From: JANMJD01 sp963828405
GTDB lineage: Bacteria > Actinomycetota > Acidimicrobiia > Acidimicrobiales > Ilumatobacteraceae
DNA length: 64,000 bases
Reading direction: 5' to 3'
Assembly (NCBI GenBank): GCA_963828405.1
Contig: CAWHEG010000029.1
Coordinates: forward strand, 1-64,000
The position numbers were made by a program, and so were the translations under genes. The first letter of the stretch is position 1. Every line of letters starts with the position of its first letter. Below are positions 46,859 through 55,423 of the stretch, one piece after another. A model generated the notes under the pieces. The model worked only from the letters and a program-made list of their open reading frames with translations, was not told where the DNA came from and searched no databases.

Positions 46859-47509
46859 ATGCGTAGAGGTTGGATTGCCGCGGCTGCGGCGATGACGATG
46901 ACGGTGTCGGCCTGTGGGAGCAGCGCCAAGAGCGAGGAAGCAACGACGGAGGCCGGCGCCGGAACCACGGCATCGACGGCCGAGGCCGCGGCGACCACCG
47001 GGCTGTCGAACACGACGGCCGCCGTCGCCGAGACCGACGCCCCAGCGACCGAGCCGACCGGCACCGATCCGTCCGGCACCGAGACGACCGACGCCTCGGC
47101 GGCCCCCGACGACACCGCCGCCGTCGACTACGGCTTCACCGGCGACGGCAGCGAGGAGTTCTGCGCGTTGTCGCGCGAGCTCGACCAGAGCGACCCGCTC
47201 GACTCCGCGTTCAGCGGCACGACGCCCGAGGAAGTCAAGGCGGGTTGGGCCGAGGCGACGAAGGTGTTCGAGAAGCTCAACGACACGGCACCGGACGAGA
47301 TCGCCGACGACGTGGCGCTGGCCACCTCGTTCTTCGCCAAGCTGGGCAAGCTGATGGAGGACAACGACTTCGACATGATGAAGGTCGGCACGGCGCTGCA
47401 GGCCGATCCCGAGTTGGCCGCGCTGCTCGATGGTCAGGACGCCGACGTCGAAGCGGCTTCCGCCCGCCTCGACGCCTACGGAGTCCAGGTCTGCGGCCTG
47501 TCGTCGTGA
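46859..47509 (+). CDS. Lipoprotein of unknown function
   Basis: 216 residues, not recognised as a family. Signal peptide with lipobox TVSACGSSAK (Cys about 19). A Thr/Ala/Glu-rich linker of about 70 residues (TTEAGAGTTASTAEAAATTG and similar) spaces a small helical C-terminal domain (FCALSRELDQSDPLDSAFSG, GWAEATKVFEKLNDTAPDEI, DAYGVQVCGLS) with two Cys that may pair. The layout, a lipid anchor plus a disordered stalk and a compact domain, is common for actinobacterial surface or periplasmic lipoproteins. ilvD starts 31 bp downstream. Confidence 0.7.
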   Translation: MRRGWIAAAAAMTMTVSACGSSAKSEEATTEAGAGTTASTAEAAATTGLSNTTAAVAETDAPATEPTGTDPSGTETTDASAAPDDTAAVDYGFTGDGSEEFCALSRELDQSDPLDSAFSGTTPEEVKAGWAEATKVFEKLNDTAPDEIADDVALATSFFAKLGKLMEDNDFDMMKVGTALQADPELAALLDGQDADVEAASARLDAYGVQVCGLSS

Positions 47510-47540
47510 ACGGCGACAGGGTTGAGTACCGTGGCGTTCC

Positions 47541-49238
47541 ATGTCGGAGATGCCCGTTGATGTGAAGCCCCGCAGCCGCGACGTCACCGACGGCATGCAG
47601 AAGGCCCCGGCCCGGGCCATGCTGCGTGCCGTCGGGATGACGGACGGCGATTGGGACAAGCCGCAGATCGCCATCGCCAACGCCTGGAACGAGGTCACGC
47701 CGTGCAACATGACGTTGCGCAAGCTGGCCGAGCGGGCGAAGGAGGGTGTGCGTGCGGCCGGGGGGTTCCCGATGGAGTTCGGCACGATCACGGTGTCGGA
47801 CGGCATCTCGATGGGCCACGAGGGGATGCGCGCCTCGCTGGTCTCGCGTGAGGTGATCACCGACTCGGTCGAGACCGTGATGCACGGTGAGCGTCTCGAC
47901 GGCTTCGTCGGCCTGGCCGGCTGCGACAAGTCGATCCCGGCGATGCTGATGGCCGCCGCCCGGCTCGACCTGGCCAGCGTGTTCGTCTACAACGGCTCGA
48001 TCATGCCGGGCAACCACAACGGGGTCGCCCTCGACATCACCAGCGTGTTCGAGGCCGTCGGCGCCTGTGCGCTGGGCAGGATCACCCCCGAGGAGCTCGG
48101 CGAGATCGAACGCAAGGCATGCCCGGGCGAGGGGGCGTGCGGAGGCATGTTCACCGCCAACACGATGTCGTCGATCGCCGAGGCGATCGGCATGTCGCTG
48201 CCCGGCTCGGCGTCACCCCCCGCCGTCGACCGCCGCCGCGAGGACGACGCAGTGCGCGCCGGTGAGGCCGTCGTCAACCTGCTCCGCCTCGGCATCACAC
48301 CGCGCCAGATCATGACCAAGCAGGCCTTCGAGAACGCCATCGCCGTCACCTCGGCCCTCGGAGGCTCGACCAACGCCGTGCTCCACCTGTTGGCCATCGC
48401 CAACGAGGCCGGCGTGGCCCTCGAGCTCGACGACTTCAACCGCATCGCCGCCAAGGTGCCGCACATCGCCGACATGAAGCCGGGCGGCAAGTTCCACATG
48501 AGCGACCTCGACCGCATCGGCGGCGTGCCGGTGGTGCTCAAGCTGCTGCTCGACGCCGGTCTGCTCCACGGCGACGTGATCACCGTCACCGGCAAGACGA
48601 TGGCCGAGAACCTGGCCACCGTCAACCCGCCGGGGGCCGACGGCGTGGTCGTCTACCCGCTCGACAACCCGATCCACGCCGAGGGCGGGATCATCGTGCT
48701 GCGCGGTTCACTCGCCCCGCTGGGTTCCGTCGTGAAGGTGGCCGGGCTGAGCCACGACCAGATGCGGTTCGAGGGGGTGGCCCGGGTGTTCGACGGCGAG
48801 GACGGGGCGATGGCCGCCATCCTGTCCGGCTCGATCGAGCCCGGGACGGTGCTGGTCATCCGCTACGAGGGGCCCAAGGGCGGCCCGGGGATGCGCGAGA
48901 TGCTGGCGATCACCGGGGCGCTGAAGGGTGCCGGACGGGGGCATGACTGCGCGCTGATCACCGATGGTCGCTTCTCGGGCGGCACGTGGGGATTCTGCAT
49001 CGGCCACGTGGCGCCCGAGGCCGTCGACGGAGGCCCGATCGCCTTCGTCCGCGACGGCGACCGGATCCTCGTCGACGTCCACGCCAAACGGCTCGACCTG
49101 CTCGTCGATGACGCCGAGATCGCCGACCGCAAGCAGGGCTGGATCCCCAACCGGTCGCGCTACACCACGGGCGTCCTGGGCAAGTACGCCAAGCTCGTCC
49201 AGGGCGCCGAGACCGGGGCGATCACCAACACGCTGTAG
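47541..49238 (+). CDS. ilvD: Dihydroxy-acid dehydratase
   Basis: 565 residues. IlvD dehydrates dihydroxy-acids to the 2-keto acids of valine and isoleucine synthesis. Conserved cysteines of the iron-sulfur site occur in NEVTPCNMTLRK, GLAGCDKSIPAML and GEGACGGMFTANTMSS. Further family blocks are GTITVSDGISMGHEGMRASL, ALGGSTNAVLHLLAIANEAG and LITDGRFSGGTWGFCIGHVA. It is separate from ilvBNC, 6 kb away on the same strand. The size is normal. Confidence 0.96.
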   Translation: MSEMPVDVKPRSRDVTDGMQKAPARAMLRAVGMTDGDWDKPQIAIANAWNEVTPCNMTLRKLAERAKEGVRAAGGFPMEFGTITVSDGISMGHEGMRASLVSREVITDSVETVMHGERLDGFVGLAGCDKSIPAMLMAAARLDLASVFVYNGSIMPGNHNGVALDITSVFEAVGACALGRITPEELGEIERKACPGEGACGGMFTANTMSSIAEAIGMSLPGSASPPAVDRRREDDAVRAGEAVVNLLRLGITPRQIMTKQAFENAIAVTSALGGSTNAVLHLLAIANEAGVALELDDFNRIAAKVPHIADMKPGGKFHMSDLDRIGGVPVVLKLLLDAGLLHGDVITVTGKTMAENLATVNPPGADGVVVYPLDNPIHAEGGIIVLRGSLAPLGSVVKVAGLSHDQMRFEGVARVFDGEDGAMAAILSGSIEPGTVLVIRYEGPKGGPGMREMLAITGALKGAGRGHDCALITDGRFSGGTWGFCIGHVAPEAVDGGPIAFVRDGDRILVDVHAKRLDLLVDDAEIADRKQGWIPNRSRYTTGVLGKYAKLVQGAETGAITNTL

Positions 49239-49283
49239 CCGAGCCGGGGTGGCTCGGCCGTCGACCTCGCCGCCTGCGGCCGG

Positions 49284-50771
49284 TCAGCCGACGCGCCGGC
49301 GCCGCGACGACTGGCGGAGCATGACACCGACGAGGACGAGCACGGCGGCGATCGCGGCGATGGTCCGGTTCGCCTCTCGTCCCGTCTCGGGGAGATCCCC
49401 GTCGAAGAGGACGCGTGAGGTGCCCGGGTCGGTGACCGGTGCCGTCGTGGCCGTCGTCGAGTCGACGGTGGTCGCCACGGTCGTCGGCGCCGACGTCGCC
49501 ACCGTGGTCGTCGGGGCGATGCCCTGGTAGTTGGCGAGATCGGTGTCGGTGATCTGCACCGTGGCCACCGGATCGCCGATCTCCGCCCACGCCGACACCG
49601 ATCCGGTGTTGGCGTATGCGCCCTCGACGGCGAGGTCGGTTGCCGAGCAGTCCACGAGCTCGCCGACGGCGAGCGCGGCGATCTTCGCCGAGCCCGAGGG
49701 GCAGACGACGGTGCCGACCCGGTCGTCGGCGACGACGAGATCGTGCAGGGGCACGTTGCCGGTGTTCTTCACCCGGTACCTGAACGACACCACCGTTCCC
49801 ACCTTCACCGAGGGACCGGGGGCGGCGTCGGCGTCCTCGAGGTTCACCGCCTTCTCGATCTGGACCGCCGGGAACGCGTCGGGGAACAGCGCGGCGCCCG
49901 AGTTGCACGCCAGGCCTTCGATGTCGCGCCCGGGGAACGGGCCGGCCACCGGGGTGACCACCCCGGTGGCCCGATCGACGCTGCCGATCATCCGGGTGCC
50001 GACGCCTGACCCGGCGGCGACCTTCCCTTCGGTGTACATCAGGCCCTGGGCGCCGAACCCGATCCCCTCGGCGTCGGGTTGGGAGCCGTCGGCGAAGCCC
50101 AACGTGGCCATCGGTTGGGCGGTCACCGGTCGGGCCCGGTGGTCGATGCGGTACAAGACCGCCTCCGGGGCGTCGTCGGTCATCCACATCTCGCCGGTCA
50201 GGGGGTCGAAGTCGAGCCCACCGGATGACCCGCCGATGCCCGGCAGGGTGAACGGCCCGTCGAGGACGGCTGCCGTCGCCGGGTCGAGGCGGTAGAGATC
50301 GGCATTGTTCACCACCCAGAGCTGCTCGCTGAGATCGGCCGGGTCGGTGAAGAAGGCCGCCGCGTCGACGTGCCATGGAATCGTGCCCGCCTTGGTCTCG
50401 ACGCCCGTCCTGACGTTCCAGTACCACATCGAGAACTCGCCCACCGTGCCGATCGGTGGCGAGGAGAACAGGGCGACCGATCTGGTCGCGGCCCGGTACG
50501 CCGCGCCCTCACCGAGGTACTGCCGGGTCAGCGGCCTGGCCTCCGGCGGGAGCGGGTTGACCTCGTCGATCCCGAACATGTAGATCGTCGGGGCGTTGTC
50601 GGGTACCGCCCAGCACATCGGCACGATCACCGGGGGCGCGGCCGTCCCGGCGCCCGCCGGCCGCCCGCCGATCGCGCAGGCCGCGGCTACGCCGAGCACT
50701 CCTGTCGCGAGGCGGGAACGCCCGACCGAGGTCCGCCGCCGATGCCCCGTGTTGTTTGCCAATTCGCCCAT
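49284..50771 (-). CDS. LPETG-anchored surface protein with DUF11-type domain
   Basis: 495 residues from the second ATG (the first is at 50774). Signal peptide SRLATGVLGVAAACAIGG. The central part (about 50-320) looks like a beta-propeller-like repeat domain: GGSSGGLDFDPLTGEMWMTD, SVDRATGVVTPVAGPFPG. It is followed by a DUF11-type conserved domain (VSFRYRVKNTGNVPLHDLVV), a Thr-rich wall-spanning linker (TTTVATSAPTTVATTVDSTT), the sorting motif LPETG, a membrane segment (TIAAIAAVLVLVGVML) and basic RRRRVG. This is a standard sortase substrate. The ligand is unknown. Confidence 0.8.
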   Translation of the reverse strand: MGELANNTGHRRRTSVGRSRLATGVLGVAAACAIGGRPAGAGTAAPPVIVPMCWAVPDNAPTIYMFGIDEVNPLPPEARPLTRQYLGEGAAYRAATRSVALFSSPPIGTVGEFSMWYWNVRTGVETKAGTIPWHVDAAAFFTDPADLSEQLWVVNNADLYRLDPATAAVLDGPFTLPGIGGSSGGLDFDPLTGEMWMTDDAPEAVLYRIDHRARPVTAQPMATLGFADGSQPDAEGIGFGAQGLMYTEGKVAAGSGVGTRMIGSVDRATGVVTPVAGPFPGRDIEGLACNSGAALFPDAFPAVQIEKAVNLEDADAAPGPSVKVGTVVSFRYRVKNTGNVPLHDLVVADDRVGTVVCPSGSAKIAALAVGELVDCSATDLAVEGAYANTGSVSAWAEIGDPVATVQITDTDLANYQGIAPTTTVATSAPTTVATTVDSTTATTAPVTDPGTSRVLFDGDLPETGREANRTIAAIAAVLVLVGVMLRQSSRRRRVG

Positions 50772-50881
50772 CACTTGACGGTAGCACTAAAAGTCGTATG
50801 TCCGCCACGCGGAGCGAGATTTGACGACCCGGGTCGGCTCCGCGGTCCGCCGACCGCTGGTCGGTGGGGCAGACTGGCGCC

Positions 50882-51349
50882 GTGCGCGTATCGGCGAGGG
50901 TGGACTACGGGATCAGGGCGCTGGCGCAGCTCGCCGCGATGGACGCCGACGGCCCGGTGAAGGCCGAGCGGATCGCCGAGGCTCAGGACATCCCCCTCCG
51001 CTTCCTGCTCGACATCCTCGGTGATCTCCGCGCCCAGCACGTGGTGCGCAGCCAACGTGGTGCCGACGGCGGCTACACCTTGGCCCGCCCGGCCGACGAG
51101 ATCGCCCTGGCCGACGTCTTTCGCGCCCTCGAGGGCCCGATCGCCACCGTCCACGACCTCAGCCTGAGCGACGCACAGTACCCGGGGGCCGCCCGCCCGC
51201 TCGTCGATGTCTGGAAGGCGATGCGTGTGTCGTTGCGGGAGGTCTTCGAGCGGGTCACGATCGCCGACCTGGCCCGGGGTGATCTGCCGGAGCACGTGCG
51301 GGCGCTGGCCGCCGCCTACGACTCCGGCCACCTGGCCGGGCCGAAGTGA
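50882..51349 (+). CDS. Rrf2 family transcriptional regulator lacking cluster cysteines
   Basis: 155 residues, GTG start at 50882. Winged helix-turn-helix: VSARVDYGIRALAQLAAMDA, AERIAEAQDIPLRFLLDILG and VVRSQRGADGGYTLARPADE, all typical of Rrf2. It contains no cysteine at all, so it cannot bind an Fe-S cluster as IscR or NsrR do. The cluster-free branch includes CymR, a regulator of cysteine metabolism. Its position directly before cysDNC on the same strand, with a palindrome between, suggests control of sulfate assimilation. Confidence 0.85.
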   Translation: MRVSARVDYGIRALAQLAAMDADGPVKAERIAEAQDIPLRFLLDILGDLRAQHVVRSQRGADGGYTLARPADEIALADVFRALEGPIATVHDLSLSDAQYPGAARPLVDVWKAMRVSLREVFERVTIADLARGDLPEHVRALAAAYDSGHLAGPK

Positions 51350-51444
51350 CCGTCACCCCGCCCAACGCCATCGGAGGACGTCGCCGGATGTAGTGGACCC
51401 TGCGGGTCTCACGGGCCTCACGGTGGGAGTCGTCGGACCCAACC

Positions 51445-51459
51445 ACACCGATCCGGTGT
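51445..51459. promoter_or_regulatory. Palindrome before the cys operon
   Basis: ACACCG-ATC-CGGTGT is a perfect 6-bp inverted repeat in the 124-bp-long gap between the Rrf2 gene and cysD, about 75-90 bp before the likely cysD start. It is a candidate operator for the adjacent Rrf2 protein or another sulfur regulator. Confidence 0.45.
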
Positions 51460-51532
51460 CGGCAGGGCGGCATTGTTGGTAAAGTTGGTGAACAAAGCTG
51501 AATTGGTCAAGATCCAGAGGAAAGGGCCTGCG

Positions 51533-52453
51533 TTGGGCAACGCCAAGACGATCCAAGCTCAATCTCACCTCAAGGCGCTGGAGTCGGAGTCGATCCACAT
51601 CATGCGCGAGGTCGCCGCCGAGTTCGAGCGGCCCGGCATGCTCTTCTCGGGCGGCAAGGACTCCATCGTGATGCTCCGCCTGGCCGAGAAGGCGTTCTGG
51701 CCGTGCAAGATCCCGTTCCCGGTGGTCCACATCGACACCGGCCACAACTTCGACGAGGTGATCGAGTTCCGCGACCGCCGGGCCGACGAACTCGCGGTGC
51801 GGTTGATCGTCGGTTCCGTCCAGGAGGACATCGACGCCGGTCGTTCGGTCGAGGAGACGGGCCCGCGGGCCAGCCGCAACCGGCTGCAGACGTCCACCCT
51901 GCTGCGCACGATCGAGGAGCAGCGGTTCGACGCCGTCTTCGGCGGAGCCCGGCGCGACGAGGACAAGGCGCGGGCCAAGGAGCGGGTGTACTCCTTCCGG
52001 GACGAGTTCGGCCAGTGGGACCCCAAGAACCAGCGGCCCGAGCTGTGGAGCCTCTACAACGGCAAGATCCGCCGTGGTGAGCACATCCGCGTCTTCCCGA
52101 TCTCCAACTGGACCGAGCTCGACATCTGGCAGTACATCGCCGACGAGGGCATCGAGATCCCGTCGATCTACTACGCCCACCGTCGACGGGTGTTCCAGCG
52201 CGACGGCATGTGGCTGGCCGACACCCGCTTCGTCACCCAGATGCCCCACGAGGAGATCGAGGAACGTACCGTGCGGTTCAGGACCGTCGGCGACGCGTCG
52301 TGCACCGGCGCCGTGGAGTCACCGGCGGCCACCGTGGAACAGGTGATCGAGGAGGTCGCCGCCTCCCGGATCACCGAGCGCGGCGCCACCCGTGCCGACG
52401 ATCGTGTTTCGGAGGCTGGCATGGAGGATCGCAAGAAGGTCGGGTACTTCTGA
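51533..52453 (+). CDS. cysD: Sulfate adenylyltransferase subunit 2
   Basis: 306 residues from the TTG at 51533, with GAGGAAAGG upstream; a GTG at 51488 would add 15 non-conserved residues. CysD makes APS from sulfate and ATP, driven by CysN GTP hydrolysis. PP-loop SGGKDS at 39-44, then VVHIDTGHNFDEVIEFRD, FGGARRDEDKARAKERVYSF and IFPISNWTELDIWQYI-like segments identify it. The C-terminus MEDRKKVGYF is the conserved CysD end. The stop forms a TGATG overlap with a 22-codon micro-ORF. Confidence 0.95.
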   Translation: MGNAKTIQAQSHLKALESESIHIMREVAAEFERPGMLFSGGKDSIVMLRLAEKAFWPCKIPFPVVHIDTGHNFDEVIEFRDRRADELAVRLIVGSVQEDIDAGRSVEETGPRASRNRLQTSTLLRTIEEQRFDAVFGGARRDEDKARAKERVYSFRDEFGQWDPKNQRPELWSLYNGKIRRGEHIRVFPISNWTELDIWQYIADEGIEIPSIYYAHRRRVFQRDGMWLADTRFVTQMPHEEIEERTVRFRTVGDASCTGAVESPAATVEQVIEEVAASRITERGATRADDRVSEAGMEDRKKVGYF

Positions 52454-52527
52454 TGGAACGTCGAACGGTCGCGATCCGACCGATGCAGCACGGTGATCGC
52501 AAGAAGGTCGGGTACTTCTGATGGAAC
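52427..52527 (+). repeat. Direct repeat (33 bp, period 68) spanning the cysD-cysN junction
   Basis: The sequence at 52427-52459 recurs at 52495-52527. Each copy holds codons DRKKVGYF, a TGATG stop/start overlap and the first codons of the next gene (ATGGAAC). The first overlap links cysD to a micro-ORF and the second links that micro-ORF to cysN. Confidence 0.95.
52453..52521 (+). CDS. 22-codon micro-ORF between cysD and cysN
   Basis: Starts at the ATG overlapping the cysD stop and ends at the TGA overlapping the cysN start. Peptide MERRTVAIRPMQHGDRKKVG plus YF. Its end duplicates the CysD C-terminus. It could be a simple by-product of tandem duplication, or a relay that keeps ribosomes moving from cysD to cysN. 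No function is known. Confidence 0.5.
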   Translation: MERRTVAIRPMQHGDRKKVGYF

Positions 52528-53777
52528 TGCTTCGTTTCGCCACCGCCGGCTCGGTCGACGACGGCAAGTCGACCCTCATCGGGCGACTGCTCTACGACTC
52601 GAAGTCGATCTTCGAGGACCAGATGGAGGCCGTCGAGCGGACCTCGGCCCAGATGGGCTCGGAGTACGTCAACCTGGCCCTGCTCACCGACGGCCTGCGC
52701 GCCGAGCGCGAGCAGGGGATCACGATCGACGTGGCCTACCGCTACTTCGCCACGCCCGACCGCAAGTTCATCATCGCCGACACCCCCGGCCACATCCAGT
52801 ACACCCGCAACATGGTCACGGGCGCCTCGACCGCCGATCTCGCCCTGATCCTGATCGACGCCCGCCACGGTGTGGTCGAGCAGTCCAAGCGCCACTCGTT
52901 CCTCGCCTCGCTGCTGCGCATCCCCCACCTGGTGGTGTGCGTGAACAAGATGGACCTCGTCGACTACTCGGAGGACGTCTTCGAGAGCGTCGTGGCCGAG
53001 TTCAGCGACTTCGCCCGCAAGCTCGAGGTGCCCGACGTGACGTTCATCCCGATCTCGGCGCTGAACGGCGACAACGTCGTCGACCGTTCGCTCAACATGC
53101 CGTGGTACCAGGGGTCGTCGCTGCTCTACCACATGGAGCACCTGCACATCGCCAGCGACCGCAACCTGATCGACGCCCGCTTCCCGGTGCAGTACATTCT
53201 GCGGCCGTACAACGACGAGTACCACGACTACCGCGGCCTCGCCGGCACCGTCGTCGGCGGTACGTTCAGCGTCGGCGACGAGGTGATGGTGCTGCCGTCG
53301 GGCTTCACCAGCAGGATCGCCGCCGTCGAGACCTTCGACGGACCCGTCGACGAGGCCCGCCCCGAGGACTCGGTGACCATCCGCCTCGAGGACGACCTCG
53401 ACATCAGCCGGGGGGACATGCTCTGCCGCCCGCACAACCGGCCGATGGTCGGCCAGGACATCGAGGCGATGGTCTGCTGGATGACGGAGCGCTCCAAGCT
53501 GACGGCCGGGGCCAAGCTGGCGATCAAGCACACGACCAACTCGGCGCGGGCACTGGTGAAGGACCTCCACTACCGCCTCGACATCAACACCCTGCACCGC
53601 GAGGAGGGCGTCGAGGCGTTCGGACTCAACGACATCGGGCGGGTCACCCTGCGCACGACGGCGCCGCTGTTCTTCGACGAGTACCGCCGTAACCGTTCGA
53701 CGGGCAGCTTCGTGCTGATCGACGAGTCGACGATGGCCACGGTCGGCGCCGGCATGATCATCGGTCCGGCCGCCTGA
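52521..53777 (+). CDS. cysN: Sulfate adenylyltransferase subunit 1 (GTPase)
   Basis: 418 residues starting MELLRFATAGSVDDGKSTLI. GTPase motifs: G1 GSVDDGKS (10-17), G3 DTPGH (87-91), G4 NKMD (142-145). The C-terminal EF-Tu-like beta domains contain DYRGLAGTVVGGTFSVGDEV and KLAIKHTTNSARALVKDLHY. CysN drives the unfavourable adenylation of sulfate with CysD. There is no fused CysC; the kinase is separate. The start overlaps the micro-ORF stop and the stop overlaps cysC (TGATG). Confidence 0.95.
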   Translation: MELLRFATAGSVDDGKSTLIGRLLYDSKSIFEDQMEAVERTSAQMGSEYVNLALLTDGLRAEREQGITIDVAYRYFATPDRKFIIADTPGHIQYTRNMVTGASTADLALILIDARHGVVEQSKRHSFLASLLRIPHLVVCVNKMDLVDYSEDVFESVVAEFSDFARKLEVPDVTFIPISALNGDNVVDRSLNMPWYQGSSLLYHMEHLHIASDRNLIDARFPVQYILRPYNDEYHDYRGLAGTVVGGTFSVGDEVMVLPSGFTSRIAAVETFDGPVDEARPEDSVTIRLEDDLDISRGDMLCRPHNRPMVGQDIEAMVCWMTERSKLTAGAKLAIKHTTNSARALVKDLHYRLDINTLHREEGVEAFGLNDIGRVTLRTTAPLFFDEYRRNRSTGSFVLIDESTMATVGAGMIIGPAA

Positions 53778-54400
53778 TGGGTGACCCGCCGGTCACCGCC
53801 AACGTCGTCTGGCATCCCGGTCTCGTCTCGCGCGCCGAGCGGGCATCCGCGTTGGGCGGTACCGGGATGACGGTCTGGTTGACCGGGCTGTCGGGTGCGG
53901 GCAAGTCCACCGTCGCCGCCGAGGTCGAGCGGCTGATGCTCGCCCGCGGGCGGCCCGCCTATGTGCTCGACGGCGACAACGTCCGCCACGGGCTCAACGG
54001 CGACCTGGGCTTCTCCGCCGCCGACCGTGCCGAGAACGTCCGGCGCGTCGCCCAGGTCGCCCGGCTGATGGCCGACGCCGGGATGATCGCCCTGGTGCCG
54101 TTGATCAGTCCGTACCGGGGCGACCGCGACGCGGCCCGGGCGCTGCACGACGCCGCCGACCTGCCGTTCGCCGAGGTGTTCGTCGACACGCCGATCGAAC
54201 TGTGCGAGCAGCGCGATCCGAAGGGCCTGTACGCCAAGGCGCGGGCCGGCGAGATCACCGGGTTCACCGGGATCGACGACCCCTACGAGGCCCCGACGGC
54301 CGCCGAGTTGCGCCTCGTGCCCGGCGACGGGGGACCGGCGGCGATGGCCGAGCGGGTGGTCGAACTGATCGACGCAGCGACGATCGGCAGGCAGGGCTGA
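53777..54400 (+). CDS. cysC: Adenylylsulfate kinase
   Basis: 207 residues. CysC phosphorylates APS to PAPS. Walker A is GLSGAGKS (37-44); YVLDGDNVRHGLNGDLGFSA is the diagnostic APS-kinase block, followed by RADAENVRR-like DRAENVRRVAQVARLMADAG, LVPLISPYRGDRDAAR and FVDTPIELCEQRDPKGLY with GEITGFTGIDDPYEAP. All key elements are present. Start and stop both overlap neighbours (TGATG with cysN and with cysQ). Confidence 0.95.
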   Translation: MGDPPVTANVVWHPGLVSRAERASALGGTGMTVWLTGLSGAGKSTVAAEVERLMLARGRPAYVLDGDNVRHGLNGDLGFSAADRAENVRRVAQVARLMADAGMIALVPLISPYRGDRDAARALHDAADLPFAEVFVDTPIELCEQRDPKGLYAKARAGEITGFTGIDDPYEAPTAAELRLVPGDGGPAAMAERVVELIDAATIGRQG

Positions 54401-55146
54401 TGCTCACCGAGCACGAGCACGCCACCGAGATGGCCACGCTGGCCGGCGAGGTGCTGCTGCAGTTGCGCCGACGGCTCCACGACGGGGCCGACCCCAAGGA
54501 GATCAAGGACCTCGGCGACCGCACCGCACATCTGCTGCTGATCGACGAGCTCACCCGCCGGTTCCCGCACGACGCCGTGCTGTCGGAGGAGGGAAAGGAC
54601 GACTTCGGACGCCTGCGGCACGAGCGGGTGTGGATCATCGATCCGCTCGACGGCACCCGTGAGTTCGGCGAGATCGAGCGCACGGACTGGGCCGTACACG
54701 TGGCGCTGTGCGTCCGCGGCGTCCCGGTGGTCGGGGCGGTGGCCCTGCCCGCCCAGGGGATCACGCTGTCGACGGGCGATCCGCCGGCGCTGCCTGATCG
54801 GCCCGACGGCCCGATCCGCATCCTGGCCAGCCGCACCCGACCACCGGCGCTCGTCCACGCGCTGGTCGAGCATTTCGGGGCCGTGCTGGTGCCGATGGGT
54901 TCGGCCGGGGCGAAGGCGACGGCGGTGCTCCTCGGTCTCGGCGACGCCTACGTCCACGGCGGCGGCCAGTACGAGTGGGATTCCTGCGCCCCGGTGGCCG
55001 TGGTCAAGGCGGCCGGCCTCCACGCCTCGCGCCTCGACGGTTCGGCGCTGGTCTACAACCAACGCGACGTGCTGCTCCCCGACCTGGCCATCTGCCGCCC
55101 CGAACTGGTTGACGAGATCCTCGCCGCAGTGCGCGAACTGGGCTGA
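54400..55146 (+). CDS. cysQ: 3'(2'),5'-bisphosphate nucleotidase
   Basis: 248 residues. CysQ removes PAP formed when PAPS is used. Inositol-monophosphatase-fold motifs: SEEG (62-65) and DPLDGTREF (81-89) with the metal-binding Asp pair, then YVHGGGQYEWDSCAPVAVVK near residue 190. The start overlaps cysC. It completes cysDNC-cysQ as a translationally coupled operon. PAPS reductase (cysH) and sulfite reductase are not in the window. Confidence 0.93.
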   Translation: MLTEHEHATEMATLAGEVLLQLRRRLHDGADPKEIKDLGDRTAHLLLIDELTRRFPHDAVLSEEGKDDFGRLRHERVWIIDPLDGTREFGEIERTDWAVHVALCVRGVPVVGAVALPAQGITLSTGDPPALPDRPDGPIRILASRTRPPALVHALVEHFGAVLVPMGSAGAKATAVLLGLGDAYVHGGGQYEWDSCAPVAVVKAAGLHASRLDGSALVYNQRDVLLPDLAICRPELVDEILAAVRELG

Positions 55147-55241
55147 CATCCACTCGGCCGGCGAGATCGGCCTCGCAACCTCCGCACGAGTTGGCGGGAA
55201 CGGGTTGCGGCCCGCCCCTCCCGACTGGCACACTGTCGCCG

Positions 55242-55277
55242 ATGACCCACCACGCCGCGCTCGTCGTAATCACCTAG
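55242..55277 (+). CDS. ilv leader peptide
   Basis: An 11-codon ORF, MTHHAALVVIT, with Leu-Val-Val-Ile in a row. It is followed within about 30 bases by a terminator-like hairpin and then ilvB. Consecutive branched-chain codons in a short ORF before ilvB are the hallmark of transcription attenuation. Ribosome stalling at these codons when charged tRNA is low would favour read-through. Confidence 0.8.
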   Translation: MTHHAALVVIT

Positions 55278-55336
55278 GCACGCCGGCTTCGCCGCGAGTG
55301 CCTGTCGACCTCCCTAGCGGGAGGTTTTCTCGTTTT
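55277..55336 (+). terminator. ilvB attenuator: competing hairpin and T-tract terminator
   Basis: CCTCCC-TAGC-GGGAGG (55309-55324) followed by TTTTCTCGTTTTT (55325-55337) is an intrinsic terminator. Upstream, GGCAC (55277-55281) pairs with GTGCC (55298-55302) around a GC-rich interior, beginning at the leader stop codon. The arrangement leader peptide, first hairpin, terminator fits an attenuator. The exact antiterminator pairing was not computed. Confidence 0.75.
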
Positions 55337-55423
55337 TGGGTCCAGGGTCGGGCCGTTCCCCGAGCGCCGGCTCATCCAGTCAGTACCATTCCACCGCCGT
55401 TCATCGAGTACCAGGAGACCACC

